Shown in pieces: positions 1 through 6,542 of a stretch of 10,038 nt of DNA. Position numbers and translations under genes: made by a program. This DNA is from Clostridia bacterium (GTDB taxonomy: Bacteria > Bacillota > Clostridia > Oscillospirales > Acutalibacteraceae), in assembly GCA_017534365.1 (NCBI GenBank), contig JAFWCS010000232.1:1-10038 (forward strand). Direction: 5' to 3'. Position 1 is the stretch's first letter. Each line of letters begins with the position of its first letter. Under the pieces are notes generated by a model that saw nothing but the letters and a program-made list of their open reading frames with translations, had not been told where the DNA came from and searched no databases.

Positions 1-12
1 CCTGGTATCCAT
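1..12 (-). CDS. Possible 5' end of a further operon gene (partial)
   Basis: On the minus strand an ATG at 12-10 is followed by GAT ACC AGG and runs off the window. It lies 19 nt after the stop of the sugar kinase gene, and a GGGG run 5 nt before it could serve as a ribosome binding site. The spacing fits a continuing operon. Only four codons are visible, so no product can be named and the call may be wrong. Confidence 0.3.
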
Positions 13-31
13 GCCGTCCCCTGCCCTTCCG

Positions 32-979
32 TCAAGCTTCCTTGCAGAAATCCTGCCGGATCCAGCGCACGCAGCCGGTGACAGGCATGGCGGTGAGCTT
101 GATGAATTTCAGAGGCTTCCCGCTCAGCGCGCTGGCCTTTTCCCGCAGCAGATCCAGATACGCGTCGTTTTCGAGCTTGACGTTGATCGACCCGGAGAGC
201 ACGACCTCGATCGGCTCCGTGTCGAAGGTCAGCTCGCGGGTCAGCGCCGCGATCAGCTGCGCGCCGCGTGCAGCCATTTTTTCGCAGTAAGCCAGCGCCG
301 GGCGATCGCCCTGCTTTGCCGCTTCAAAGAAGAAGCCGACCAGATTGCGCGCGGTCTGCGCCGCCTGCGGGCCTTCCAGCCGCTCGATCAGCGTCAGATA
401 GTCTTCCCGCGCGGAGAAGCCGTAAGCCGCGCCGACGAGCGCGGTCAGCTTCGTTTGTTCCAGGCCGAGGAACAATTCGTCATAGATCATGCGCACCACG
501 GCCACGCAGAGATTCTCGCCGCCCGAGCAGTCGCCGCTGAAATCGCCGAGCCCGCCGCGCTGGAGCATCGTGCCGTCCGCGCCGATCCCGTTGCAGCACA
601 CGCCGGTGCCGCAGTTGAAGCCGATGGCCGCTTTGCCGCTCGCGCCGGCCTTGACGACGATAAAGCCGTCGTTGAAGATCTCGAAGCGCTCGAGCCCCTG
701 CGCCCGCAGGCGCGCGCACAGTGCGTCGTGCTGATAGGGGTGATCGATGCCGGCCAGGCCCATCAGCGTAAAATCGACGTCCTGCAGGGCGATCCCCGCC
801 GTGTCGCACAGGGCGCTGACGCCCTCCATCAGGATCTCCGCCGCGCCGTCGAAGCCGGTATCCAGATTCTCATGGTTGCTGCCCGGCCCGGTGACGGACG
901 CAAGCATCGTTTCGGTTTCGTCAAACAGAGCGAAGGCGGTCTTGGTGCCGCCGCCGTCCACGCCGATATAATAAGCCAT
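32..979 (-). CDS. BadF/BadG/BcrA/BcrD-type ATPase, N-acetylglucosamine kinase-like sugar kinase
   Basis: This 315-residue cytoplasmic protein belongs to the ASKHA-fold sugar kinases related to N-acetylglucosamine kinase, which phosphorylate a (usually N-acetylated) hexosamine with ATP. Seen in the sequence: the N-terminal phosphate-1 loop DGGGTKT (residues 8-14), GLAGID (74-79), a probable catalytic Asp in FNDG (D104), the phosphate-2 motif FNCGTG (121-126), a Gly-rich GGLGDFSGDCSGG stretch (142-154) and a late LSGSIN segment in the position of the adenosine motif. Length is normal for the family. The ATG at 979 has an AGGAG 8 nt upstream, inside the end of the preceding gene, only 2 nt after that gene's stop, which suggests translational coupling. 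Next to a GH109-like protein, an amino-sugar substrate (GlcNAc or GalNAc) is the best inference. The related BcrA/BadF activases of anaerobic dehydratases are less likely because the CxxC-type iron-sulfur ligands and partner subunits are absent. Confidence 0.85.
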   Translation of the reverse strand: MAYYIGVDGGGTKTAFALFDETETMLASVTGPGSNHENLDTGFDGAAEILMEGVSALCDTAGIALQDVDFTLMGLAGIDHPYQHDALCARLRAQGLERFEIFNDGFIVVKAGASGKAAIGFNCGTGVCCNGIGADGTMLQRGGLGDFSGDCSGGENLCVAVVRMIYDELFLGLEQTKLTALVGAAYGFSAREDYLTLIERLEGPQAAQTARNLVGFFFEAAKQGDRPALAYCEKMAARGAQLIAALTRELTFDTEPIEVVLSGSINVKLENDAYLDLLREKASALSGKPLKFIKLTAMPVTGCVRWIRQDFCKEA

Positions 980-981
980 GC

Positions 982-2241
982 TCAGCTCTCCTTGTCGAAA
1001 AACTCCGTGCAGACGTCATCCAGGCAGAAGACGCCGCGGCGGAAGGGTGCGCGGTCGATCCACATGCCGTTGGTGAAATCCGGGAACGGCACGGGCGCGC
1101 CGCCGATGGCGATCGACTGCTCCGAAAGCACGGTCACCGCCATCCACGCCGCCGTGTCGTAGACGTCGATCGGCGGAGCGGCCTCCAGGCGCAGGCTCTC
1201 CACGAACGCGGAGAGGACCAGGAAGTCCATGCCGCCGTGGCCGCCGTGCACGCCGTCAATTCTGTATTGTTTCCAGAGCGGGTGCTCGTATTCGTCGCGG
1301 TAGGCGTCGAATTTTTCCCAGGCGTGCATCCAGTTGCCCGGATCGTCCTTCGTCACGCCCTCGAGGAAGATCGCGTTGCCGTCCTCCATATAAAGGCCCT
1401 TCGTGCCCTGCACGCGGTAGCCGCGGGAATAGGGCCGCGGGAGGCTGCAGTCGTGGGTGAGCACCACGGTCTCGCCGTTGGCGCAGCGGAGCATCGTGGT
1501 CACGACGTCGCCCTCGTTGAAGGGATAATCGTTGAGGTCGTAGCCCTCGCCCATGTGCTTGCGCGTCCATTCGTTCAGCCCGCGGGATTTGGACGCCATC
1601 GCCGAAAGCGCGATATAGCGGTTGCCGCGGTTGATGCCCAGCACCTTGGAGATCGGGCCGAGCTGATGGGTCGGATAGAGCTCACCGTTGCGGTGCTGGA
1701 AATTATAGAGCCGCCCGTGACGGTTCTCGCGCCCGAGACAGATCTCATCGCGCAGATCGTGCTGATAGCCGCCCTGCATATGGATGATCTCGCCGAACAC
1801 GCCCTGCTTGACCATGTTGAAGATCGCCATCTCGTTGCGGTCGTAGCAGCAGTTCTCAAGCAGCATGCAGAATTTGCCGGTCTCCTCGCTTGCGCGGACC
1901 ATCTGCCAGCATTCCTCGATGCTCGCCGCGCCGCCGATCTCGATGGCAACGTGCTTGCCCGCGCGCATGGCGTCCACGGCGATGCGCGCGTGGGTGATCC
2001 AGGTGGTGGGGCACATGACGGCGTCCAGATCCTCCCGCGCGAGCAGCGCATGATAATCCAGATAGACGTCCGCCGGCTGCCCGGTCTTTTCCAGCACGAT
2101 CGCCGCGCCTTCCCGCGCGCGGTCCTCGTATTTGTCACAGACCGCCGGCACGATCACGCCCTCGCAGCCGAGCAGCTCGCCCAGCATGCCGCGGCCGCGG
2201 CCGCCCAGACCGATCACGCCGATCCTGACTGTTTCTTTCAT
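982..2241 (-). CDS. Gfo/Idh/MocA family protein, GH109-like (alpha-N-acetylgalactosaminidase type)
   Basis: This 419-residue protein has an N-terminal Rossmann NAD-binding domain (GLGGRG, residues 11-16, then D36 after the second strand) and a Gfo/Idh/MocA C-terminal domain. Several features are those of glycoside hydrolase family 109, which uses bound NAD+ in an oxidation-elimination mechanism: EIGGAASIEECW (101-112) replaces the dehydrogenase EKP motif, followed by ENCCYDR (129-135), GGYQHDLR (157-164) and YPTHQLGP (189-196). From memory of the Elizabethkingia enzyme (E149, Y179, Y225, H228), E129, Y159, Y189 and H192 have the right identities, and the E-Y (30) and Y-H (3) spacings match. 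There is no signal peptide, so it should act inside the cell, unlike many exported GH109 enzymes. A strong GGGAGGGG lies 6 nt before the ATG. The adjacent sugar kinase supports a role in amino-sugar processing. A plain sugar dehydrogenase remains possible. Confidence 0.85.
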   Translation of the reverse strand: MKETVRIGVIGLGGRGRGMLGELLGCEGVIVPAVCDKYEDRAREGAAIVLEKTGQPADVYLDYHALLAREDLDAVMCPTTWITHARIAVDAMRAGKHVAIEIGGAASIEECWQMVRASEETGKFCMLLENCCYDRNEMAIFNMVKQGVFGEIIHMQGGYQHDLRDEICLGRENRHGRLYNFQHRNGELYPTHQLGPISKVLGINRGNRYIALSAMASKSRGLNEWTRKHMGEGYDLNDYPFNEGDVVTTMLRCANGETVVLTHDCSLPRPYSRGYRVQGTKGLYMEDGNAIFLEGVTKDDPGNWMHAWEKFDAYRDEYEHPLWKQYRIDGVHGGHGGMDFLVLSAFVESLRLEAAPPIDVYDTAAWMAVTVLSEQSIAIGGAPVPFPDFTNGMWIDRAPFRRGVFCLDDVCTEFFDKES

Positions 2242-2265
2242 ACAGAACCCCTCCCGGTCGTATTG

Positions 2266-2799
2266 TTATTTAAAGTAGCGCCGGAAATACTTCCGGAACT
2301 TCATCAAATACAAAGTAACGAGTTTCGTGAGCACGACGTCATAGAGAATGAACGCCACCGTGCCGATCCCCAGCAGCAGCGGCACGGCCCAGACGCCGAA
2401 GTCCTCCATCTCGTCGATCGTCACGCCCATGAGGTTGATCATCAGCACGTAGGCGAGCATCATCGAGCCGAGAAACACGGCGATTTTGATGACCCAGGAC
2501 AGCGCGGCGCCGCACCGCGCCTCCGCCGCCGCCTTCAGGATCGGATAATAGCCGAAAAACGCGACGTACATCACGGCCACTTCCTTATCCGGCACGAGCA
2601 GCAGCGCAAGGACGGACACCACGGCGTAGACGCCGAAGGCCCATTTTTTGTCGATCTCGATCACGATGAACACGATCAGCGCGCCCGCGACCGCCGGCAG
2701 CGCATAGGTCAGAAACGGGATCACGGCGACCAGGATCATCATCGCTGCGGAGAGCGCCGCGACGATGCCGCCGAGCGCGCATTTGGAGCTTTGCTTCAC
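2266..2799 (-). CDS. Small multi-pass membrane protein, ECF S-component-like
   Basis: This 177-residue, very hydrophobic protein has about five predicted membrane segments, a Lys-containing N-terminus and a basic C-terminal tail (KFRKYFRRYFK). The opening ALGGIVAALSAAMMIL followed by a paired hydrophobic stretch resembles the start of S-components of energy-coupling factor transporters and similar small clostridial membrane proteins, but I see no substrate-specific motif and no EcfA/EcfT partners nearby. The start is a GTG at 2799 chosen because a perfect GGAGG sits 7 nt upstream; it begins 16 nt after the stop of the J-domain gene. A 24-nt gap separates it from the GH109-like gene. It is probably co-transcribed with the DUF5685 and J-domain genes, so it could be their membrane partner. 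The coding call is firm; the function is unknown. Confidence 0.8.
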   Translation of the reverse strand: MKQSSKCALGGIVAALSAAMMILVAVIPFLTYALPAVAGALIVFIVIEIDKKWAFGVYAVVSVLALLLVPDKEVAVMYVAFFGYYPILKAAAEARCGAALSWVIKIAVFLGSMMLAYVLMINLMGVTIDEMEDFGVWAVPLLLGIGTVAFILYDVVLTKLVTLYLMKFRKYFRRYFK

Positions 2800-2815
2800 A
2801 GTGCAGCCTCCTCGC

Positions 2816-3391
2816 TCAGCAGCAAGGGACCAGATCGCCGCCCATGCATTCGCAGCAGCAATCCGCGCAGAGCAGACCGGAGCAGATGTTGCGGGCGGAG
2901 CAGCCGCTGTCGCCGTTGCTGCGGCGTTCCGTCCGGTAGCCGCCGCTGCGCGTCTGATTCACCTGATCGCTGGCAGCGCGATAGGTCTTGTTGTCCGGAT
3001 CCATCTGCGCCGCGCGCGCGAAATTGCTCGCCGCTTCCTCCAGCCAGCCGCGCTTTTGCTGCACGGTGCCCTTGAGATAATACCATTCCGCATCCCGCCG
3101 GGCATCCGGAATGCCGTCGAGCAGGACCTGCGCGTCCTCCAGCCGGTTGGCGCGGATCTTTTCGCGGATATCCGCGTAATCGTTGCCGCTGTAGGCGCCT
3201 GCGTAGGTGTAGCGCCCGCCGGCGGACGCCCGCTGCATGATCACGGCGTCATAGGCGCTGTTCAGCTCCTCGAGCTGCCCGTCGCCCGCGCCGCTGTCCT
3301 GCAGCGCGCGCGCCTTTTCGCGATAGGCCGCGTTGATCTGTTCTTCGGTCGCGCCGCGCGGCACGCCGAGAATGTCATAAGGATCTCTCAT
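2816..3391 (-). CDS. Degenerate J-domain (DnaJ-like) protein with Cys-rich C-terminal tail
   Basis: This 191-residue protein starts with a recognisable J-domain (DPYDILGVPRGATEEQINAAYRE, residues 3-25, then LEELNSAYD, 40-48). The HPD tripeptide that J-proteins need to stimulate DnaK is missing: the position holds LQD (30-32) and the loop between helices II and III is short. A Gly/Tyr linker leads to a helical, TPR-like part (about 71-140), then a 28-residue tail (164-191) with nine cysteines, including CCC and a terminal CC, suited to binding metal or forming a redox centre. I chose the ATG at 3391 over the GTG at 3397 because GGAG lies 9 nt before the ATG but only 3 nt before the GTG, and the family usually begins MRDPY. 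It starts 6 nt after the DUF5685 gene. Related clostridial proteins with this tail usually keep HPD, so this copy appears specialised. A direct DnaK co-chaperone role is doubtful. Confidence 0.88.
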   Translation of the reverse strand: MRDPYDILGVPRGATEEQINAAYREKARALQDSGAGDGQLEELNSAYDAVIMQRASAGGRYTYAGAYSGNDYADIREKIRANRLEDAQVLLDGIPDARRDAEWYYLKGTVQQKRGWLEEAASNFARAAQMDPDNKTYRAASDQVNQTRSGGYRTERRSNGDSGCSARNICSGLLCADCCCECMGGDLVPCC

Positions 3392-3397
3392 CGTCAC

Positions 3398-4285
3398 TCA
3401 CTCCACGGTAAATCGTTTGGTTTTCTGCGCGCCGCCCTCATATGCGGCCAGCACCCGGGCAGCGCTCTGATCCAGACCGTCCAACACAATATTTTCCAGT
3501 ATTTCGCCGAACCGGGGCGCCTGCAGGGCGTCCAGCGCGTCGAGCGCGGCACGCTGCGTCAGATTCAGCATCCCCCGCACGCGGGCGGCAAAGGCCCTGC
3601 GCGCTTCGGGCGTATCGATCCGTTCCTGCGCAAAGGGGTTGAACGCGCCGCGTTTCCGATCGCGCGCCAGATCGTCGGCCGCGTCGAGCAGATAGACGTA
3701 GCGCCCGATCATATAGCCGAGGGTCCGCAGCGCGGGCTGCTTTGCCTGCGGCGCGTCGAGCGAAGCCAGCGCGCCGAGCGCCTGCGCGCTCGCGTCGGCC
3801 GCAGCGTCGATCCCTGCCTGCCCCGCCTGCTCCGTTGCCCGCTGCTGCTCCATTGCTTCGGCCACGGCGCGTTCCGCCTCCGGCGACGCCTTCGCCGCCT
3901 TGCGGTGCATCAGCCACACGAGCGAGAACAGCAGCGCCGCGCGCAGCCGGGAAAAGAAGCCGGGATCGCGCAGATCGTCGACCACCTTGTAATACACGGT
4001 GATGATCAGCGCGTCGGCGCAGGCGTCAAAGAGCGCGGTCTGCTCGCATCGGAGGCATTTTTTCGCCGGGCGATAGGGGCAGCGCGACTGCGCAAAGCTG
4101 CAGCCGCCGTCCGCCGCCGCGAGCCGCAGCAGCGCGGCAAACGCGAAATCATAGCTGAGGAACAGCTGCGCGAGCGGGGAATACCGCCGGCCGAGCGCCT
4201 TGCACAGCGAGCAGTAAACGCCGCGATAGATCTCATACTCCCGCAGCTTCAGCTCGGGCTTGAACGCCCTGACATAGCCGAGCAT
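3398..4285 (-). CDS. DUF5685 family protein
   Basis: This 295-residue protein starts with the family hallmark MLGYVRAFKPELKLREYE and YCSLC (C25, C28). More cysteines follow at 62, 69, 77 and 80 (the last pair CLRC), making a likely metal-binding cluster. The rest is largely helical and Ala-rich, with two Asp-rich segments, VVDDLRD (101-107) and DAADDLARD (201-209). A hydrophobic segment near 114-126 may be buried or membrane-associated. The function of the family is not known to me. The ATG at 4285 has a G-rich ribosome binding site (AGGGGGGG) 5 nt upstream. It is the first gene of the leftward operon and is followed directly by the J-domain gene, a pairing I recall from other Clostridia. The central part (about 130-185) is low-complexity Ala/Gln/Glu, probably a flexible or long helical region. 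Confidence 0.85.
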   Translation of the reverse strand: MLGYVRAFKPELKLREYEIYRGVYCSLCKALGRRYSPLAQLFLSYDFAFAALLRLAAADGGCSFAQSRCPYRPAKKCLRCEQTALFDACADALIITVYYKVVDDLRDPGFFSRLRAALLFSLVWLMHRKAAKASPEAERAVAEAMEQQRATEQAGQAGIDAAADASAQALGALASLDAPQAKQPALRTLGYMIGRYVYLLDAADDLARDRKRGAFNPFAQERIDTPEARRAFAARVRGMLNLTQRAALDALDALQAPRFGEILENIVLDGLDQSAARVLAAYEGGAQKTKRFTVE

Positions 4286-4323
4286 GCAAGCCCCCCCTTT
4301 CGCATCGCTGCATATTCATAGAT

Positions 4324-4355
4324 ATTGTATATGATTCCGCGCGAAAATCCGTTAA
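4324..4355 (-). promoter_or_regulatory. Possible promoter of the DUF5685 operon
   Basis: On the minus strand TTAACG (4355-4350) is followed after 18 nt by TATACA (4331-4326), or alternatively TACAAT at 4329-4324 as the -10. It would place the transcript start about 30 nt before the DUF5685 ATG. The match is moderate, but it is the best candidate in the divergent intergenic region. Confidence 0.35.
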
Positions 4356-4398
4356 CATATTGTAAATTTTCACGGAAGCGGGCCGATTTTTTTGTCGG

Positions 4399-4427
4399 TT
4401 GACTTTCGGCGGGAAATGTGATTTAAT
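4399..4427 (+). promoter_or_regulatory. Sigma-A promoter with extended -10 for the GDPD gene
   Basis: TTGACT (4399-4404), a 17-nt spacer and TTTAAT (4422-4427) each differ from the consensus by one base, and TG one base before the -10 (4419-4420) gives an extended -10. The start would be near 4434, leaving a leader of about 27 nt that contains the GAAGGTG ribosome binding site (4449-4455). Confidence 0.75.
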
Positions 4428-4460
4428 AGGGACGATCATTCGGAAAGCGAAGGTGTTTTT

Positions 4461-5177
4461 ATGGAAAAAACCGCGCAGGAAATCGCGGCGCTGGAAGCCG
4501 CAAAGCAGGCGCTCGCGTCGAGCGGCACGCTGCAGAAGCTGCCGGCCGGTCTGACGGTCACCTATCACGCCGGCGCGCTCGGCACGCAGGACAACAGCCT
4601 GGACTCCATCCGCGTCGCCGTGGAGCGCGGCGCGCAGATCGTGGAATTCGACGTTTCCTTCCGGCCGGACGGCACGCCCGTGATCATTCACGCCGGCAGC
4701 CCCGGGCAGGACGAGGGCGAACTGCTCGCCGACGCGCTGACGATCGTTGCGCAGAGCGAAACCTGCCGCATCAATCTCGATCTGAAATCCATTGCGAATC
4801 TGCCCGCCGTCGACCGTCTGGCGCAGGAAGCCGGGCTGTCTGACCGCGTCTTTTATACCGGCGTCAACATGCTCTGGGCGCGGAAGGTGCGCCGGCAGTC
4901 CGCGATCCCCTATTTTCTGAATTTCACCCACGCGCACACCCGCGCCGGCATCGCCGGGCTGATCGCGCTGCTGAAAGCCACGGGCGCGATCGGGCTCAAC
5001 GCGAATTATCACGGCGCAAACGCCGCCGAGGTCGCCGCGCTGCACCGTCACGGCCTGCAGGCTTCGTTCTGGACGGTCAACGAGGTGCCGGAGATGCTGC
5101 GCGTGCTCGCCGCCGCGCCGGACAACGTCACCAGCCGCCGTCCCGACCTGCTGAACGCCCTGCTCGGACGCGAATGA
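4461..5177 (+). CDS. Glycerophosphodiester phosphodiesterase family protein
   Basis: This 238-residue TIM-barrel protein is related to GDPD enzymes, which hydrolyse glycerophosphodiesters to glycerol 3-phosphate and an alcohol. The family pattern is visible but altered: Y-H-A-G (H36) stands where HRG is usual, QDNSLDSI (43-50) where PENT is usual, then VEFDVSFRPDGTPVIIHA (61-78) with metal ligands E62 and D64 and catalytic H77, INLDLK (104-109, D107 and K109), and a C-terminal FWTVN (203-207). The two catalytic histidines and the metal ligands are kept, while the HRG arginine and the PENT glutamate are changed, so substrate choice may differ from the standard enzyme. The protein lacks a signal peptide and should be cytoplasmic. 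It is a single-gene unit, divergent from the DUF5685 operon and convergent with the pot operon, with its own promoter and terminator. Start ATG follows GAAGGTG at a normal distance. Confidence 0.88.
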   Translation: MEKTAQEIAALEAAKQALASSGTLQKLPAGLTVTYHAGALGTQDNSLDSIRVAVERGAQIVEFDVSFRPDGTPVIIHAGSPGQDEGELLADALTIVAQSETCRINLDLKSIANLPAVDRLAQEAGLSDRVFYTGVNMLWARKVRRQSAIPYFLNFTHAHTRAGIAGLIALLKATGAIGLNANYHGANAAEVAALHRHGLQASFWTVNEVPEMLRVLAAAPDNVTSRRPDLLNALLGRE

Positions 5178-5196
5178 TCCAAAAACGAAATAACAG

Positions 5197-5236
5197 AACG
5201 CGCGCTGCGGATCTCACTCTGCAGCGCGCGTTTTTT
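5197..5236 (+). terminator. Rho-independent terminator, probably bidirectional
   Basis: A perfect 12-bp inverted repeat (arms 5197-5208 and 5221-5232, AACGCGCGCTGC and its complement) can extend inward by about three more pairs around a 6-nt loop, and ends in six T on the plus strand (5231-5236). It terminates the GDPD gene 20 nt after its stop. On the minus strand the same stem is followed by a T-rich stretch (CTGTTATTTCGTTTTT), so it probably also ends the convergent pot operon, whose last stop is at 5251. Confidence 0.9.
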
Positions 5237-5250
5237 GCAATTCGGGTTTT

Positions 5251-6525
5251 TCAGACGTTTTCGCGATATTTCCTGCGGGCGTAGCGGAAGATAACCCAGG
5301 CCAGGCACAGCAGCAGGAACACGCCGATGCAGATCGCGTATTTCCGCGCCTCGGGCGTCAGCTTTTTGCCGTCCGTCTGCTCGGCGGCGCCGCTGTTGAC
5401 CTCGCCGAAGAAGAAATCGTGCGCGCCGGAGCCGGCGGTGGGGATGTAGTTCTTCACGTCGTCCCAGAGCGTGCTCATGAGCGCGAGCGTTTCCGGCGAG
5501 AGATTGGTGAACAGCTGGGTCTTGAACGCGCCCTCCTCCGGATACAGCAGCTCGTTCTGATAATAGAGATAGTCCGGATCGTTGTAGACCTCGGTGTGCG
5601 GACTGCCGTAGCAGATGTATTCCGCGTTCGCGAGCGCCACCTCCGGCTCGTTGAGGAAGTCCAGATAGAGCTCCGCGGCGCGCTTGTTTTTGGATCCCTT
5701 CAGGATGCAGGCGGCATCCACGAAGTAGTTCACGCCCTCTTTCGGATAAACGAAGGCCAGCGCTTCATTGTTGTCGTGCATCGTGAGGTAATCGCCGACG
5801 TAATACGGCGCGTAGGCGGCCTCGCCGCCCTCCATCTTGTTGAACACCTCGTCATTGACGTAGACGGGCGAGACGTTCTTCTGATCCATCAGCAGCTCGG
5901 CGGCCACTTTCCAGGCGACCGGGGATTCCATATTGTAATCCATGCCGAGCACGCTCTGGGCGATCGCGAAAGCGTCGCGCGGATTGTTGAACATCAGGAT
6001 GCGGTTCTCGTAGTCGGTATCCCACAGGGCGGTCCAGCTGTCCGGCGCCTCGTCCACCATTTCGGTGTTGTAGATCAGGCCCACGTAGCTGACCGTATAA
6101 GGAATGGAATACTCGTTGTTCGGATCGTAGGAAAGATTGCGGTATTTTTCGGGGATATACTTATAGTTCGGCACGTTGTCGAAGTTGATCTTCTCCAGCA
6201 TATCCTCGGCGATCATGCGCTCGATCATATAGTCGGACGGGATGACGATATCATAGGAAACGCCGCCGCCCTTGAGCTTGGAATACATGACCTCGTTGTT
6301 GTCGTACGTGTCGTAAATGACCTCGATGCCGTATTTTTCCTCAAAGGCCTTGTTGACGTCGAGCGTGTCGTCGACGCCGTCGGAGATGTATTCGCCCCAG
6401 TTGTAGACGTAGAGCTTCGTGCCGCGCAAAGCATCGATCTCGCTCTGCGCCGGCGCGGCGAACGCCGTCGCGCAGGGCAGCGCCGCAAGCAGCAGGGCGG
6501 CCAGCAGGCAGCAGATTCTTTTCAT
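5251..6525 (-). CDS. potD: PotD-like spermidine/putrescine-binding protein with C-terminal membrane anchor
   Basis: This 424-residue extracellular solute-binding protein captures polyamines for the PotABC transporter. It starts with a signal peptide (MKR, a hydrophobic core, likely signal peptidase I cleavage after AFA at 21-23). The mature part opens with the family motif LYVYNWGEYIS and continues with YDIVIPSDYMIERM and IPYTVSYVGLIYNT, typical of PotD/PotF. There is no lipobox: the Cys at 18 follows Pro. Instead the C-terminus has one membrane helix (about 396-413) and a basic tail (RYARRKYREN), so anchoring is by a helix rather than by lipid. The longest reading frame starts at a GTG at 6546 that overlaps the potC stop (GTGA), but AGGAGG at 6541-6536 is internal to that version. 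I chose the ATG at 6525, 10 nt after it; a GTG at 6531 is 4 nt away. It is the last gene of the operon. Confidence 0.92.
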   Translation of the reverse strand: MKRICCLLAALLLAALPCATAFAAPAQSEIDALRGTKLYVYNWGEYISDGVDDTLDVNKAFEEKYGIEVIYDTYDNNEVMYSKLKGGGVSYDIVIPSDYMIERMIAEDMLEKINFDNVPNYKYIPEKYRNLSYDPNNEYSIPYTVSYVGLIYNTEMVDEAPDSWTALWDTDYENRILMFNNPRDAFAIAQSVLGMDYNMESPVAWKVAAELLMDQKNVSPVYVNDEVFNKMEGGEAAYAPYYVGDYLTMHDNNEALAFVYPKEGVNYFVDAACILKGSKNKRAAELYLDFLNEPEVALANAEYICYGSPHTEVYNDPDYLYYQNELLYPEEGAFKTQLFTNLSPETLALMSTLWDDVKNYIPTAGSGAHDFFFGEVNSGAAEQTDGKKLTPEARKYAICIGVFLLLCLAWVIFRYARRKYRENV

Positions 6526-6542
6526 TTTCACAAAGCCTCCTC

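Noticed and set aside
14..22. CCGTCCCCT at the left edge, also found in the right-edge palindrome
   Set aside because: The match is 9 bp with no flanking similarity, and the left copy is explained by a possible ribosome binding site.
1237..3075. 612-codon open frame on the plus strand across three minus-strand genes
   Set aside because: It is antisense to well-supported genes, has no family resemblance and is His/Arg/Ala-rich. Long antisense frames are expected in GC-rich coding DNA; those at 11-1162, 2765-4321, 5419-6729, 7463-8242 and 8281-9333 are rejected for the same reason.
4383..4398. CCGA/TCGG inverted repeat around a T-run next to the GDPD -35 box
   Set aside because: The stem is only 4 bp with an 8-nt spacer, too weak to call an operator or terminator.
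4233..5051. Minus-strand frame of 272 codons opposite the GDPD gene, joining into the DUF5685 start
   Set aside because: It is antisense to GDPD, has no domain signature, and crosses the divergent promoter region.
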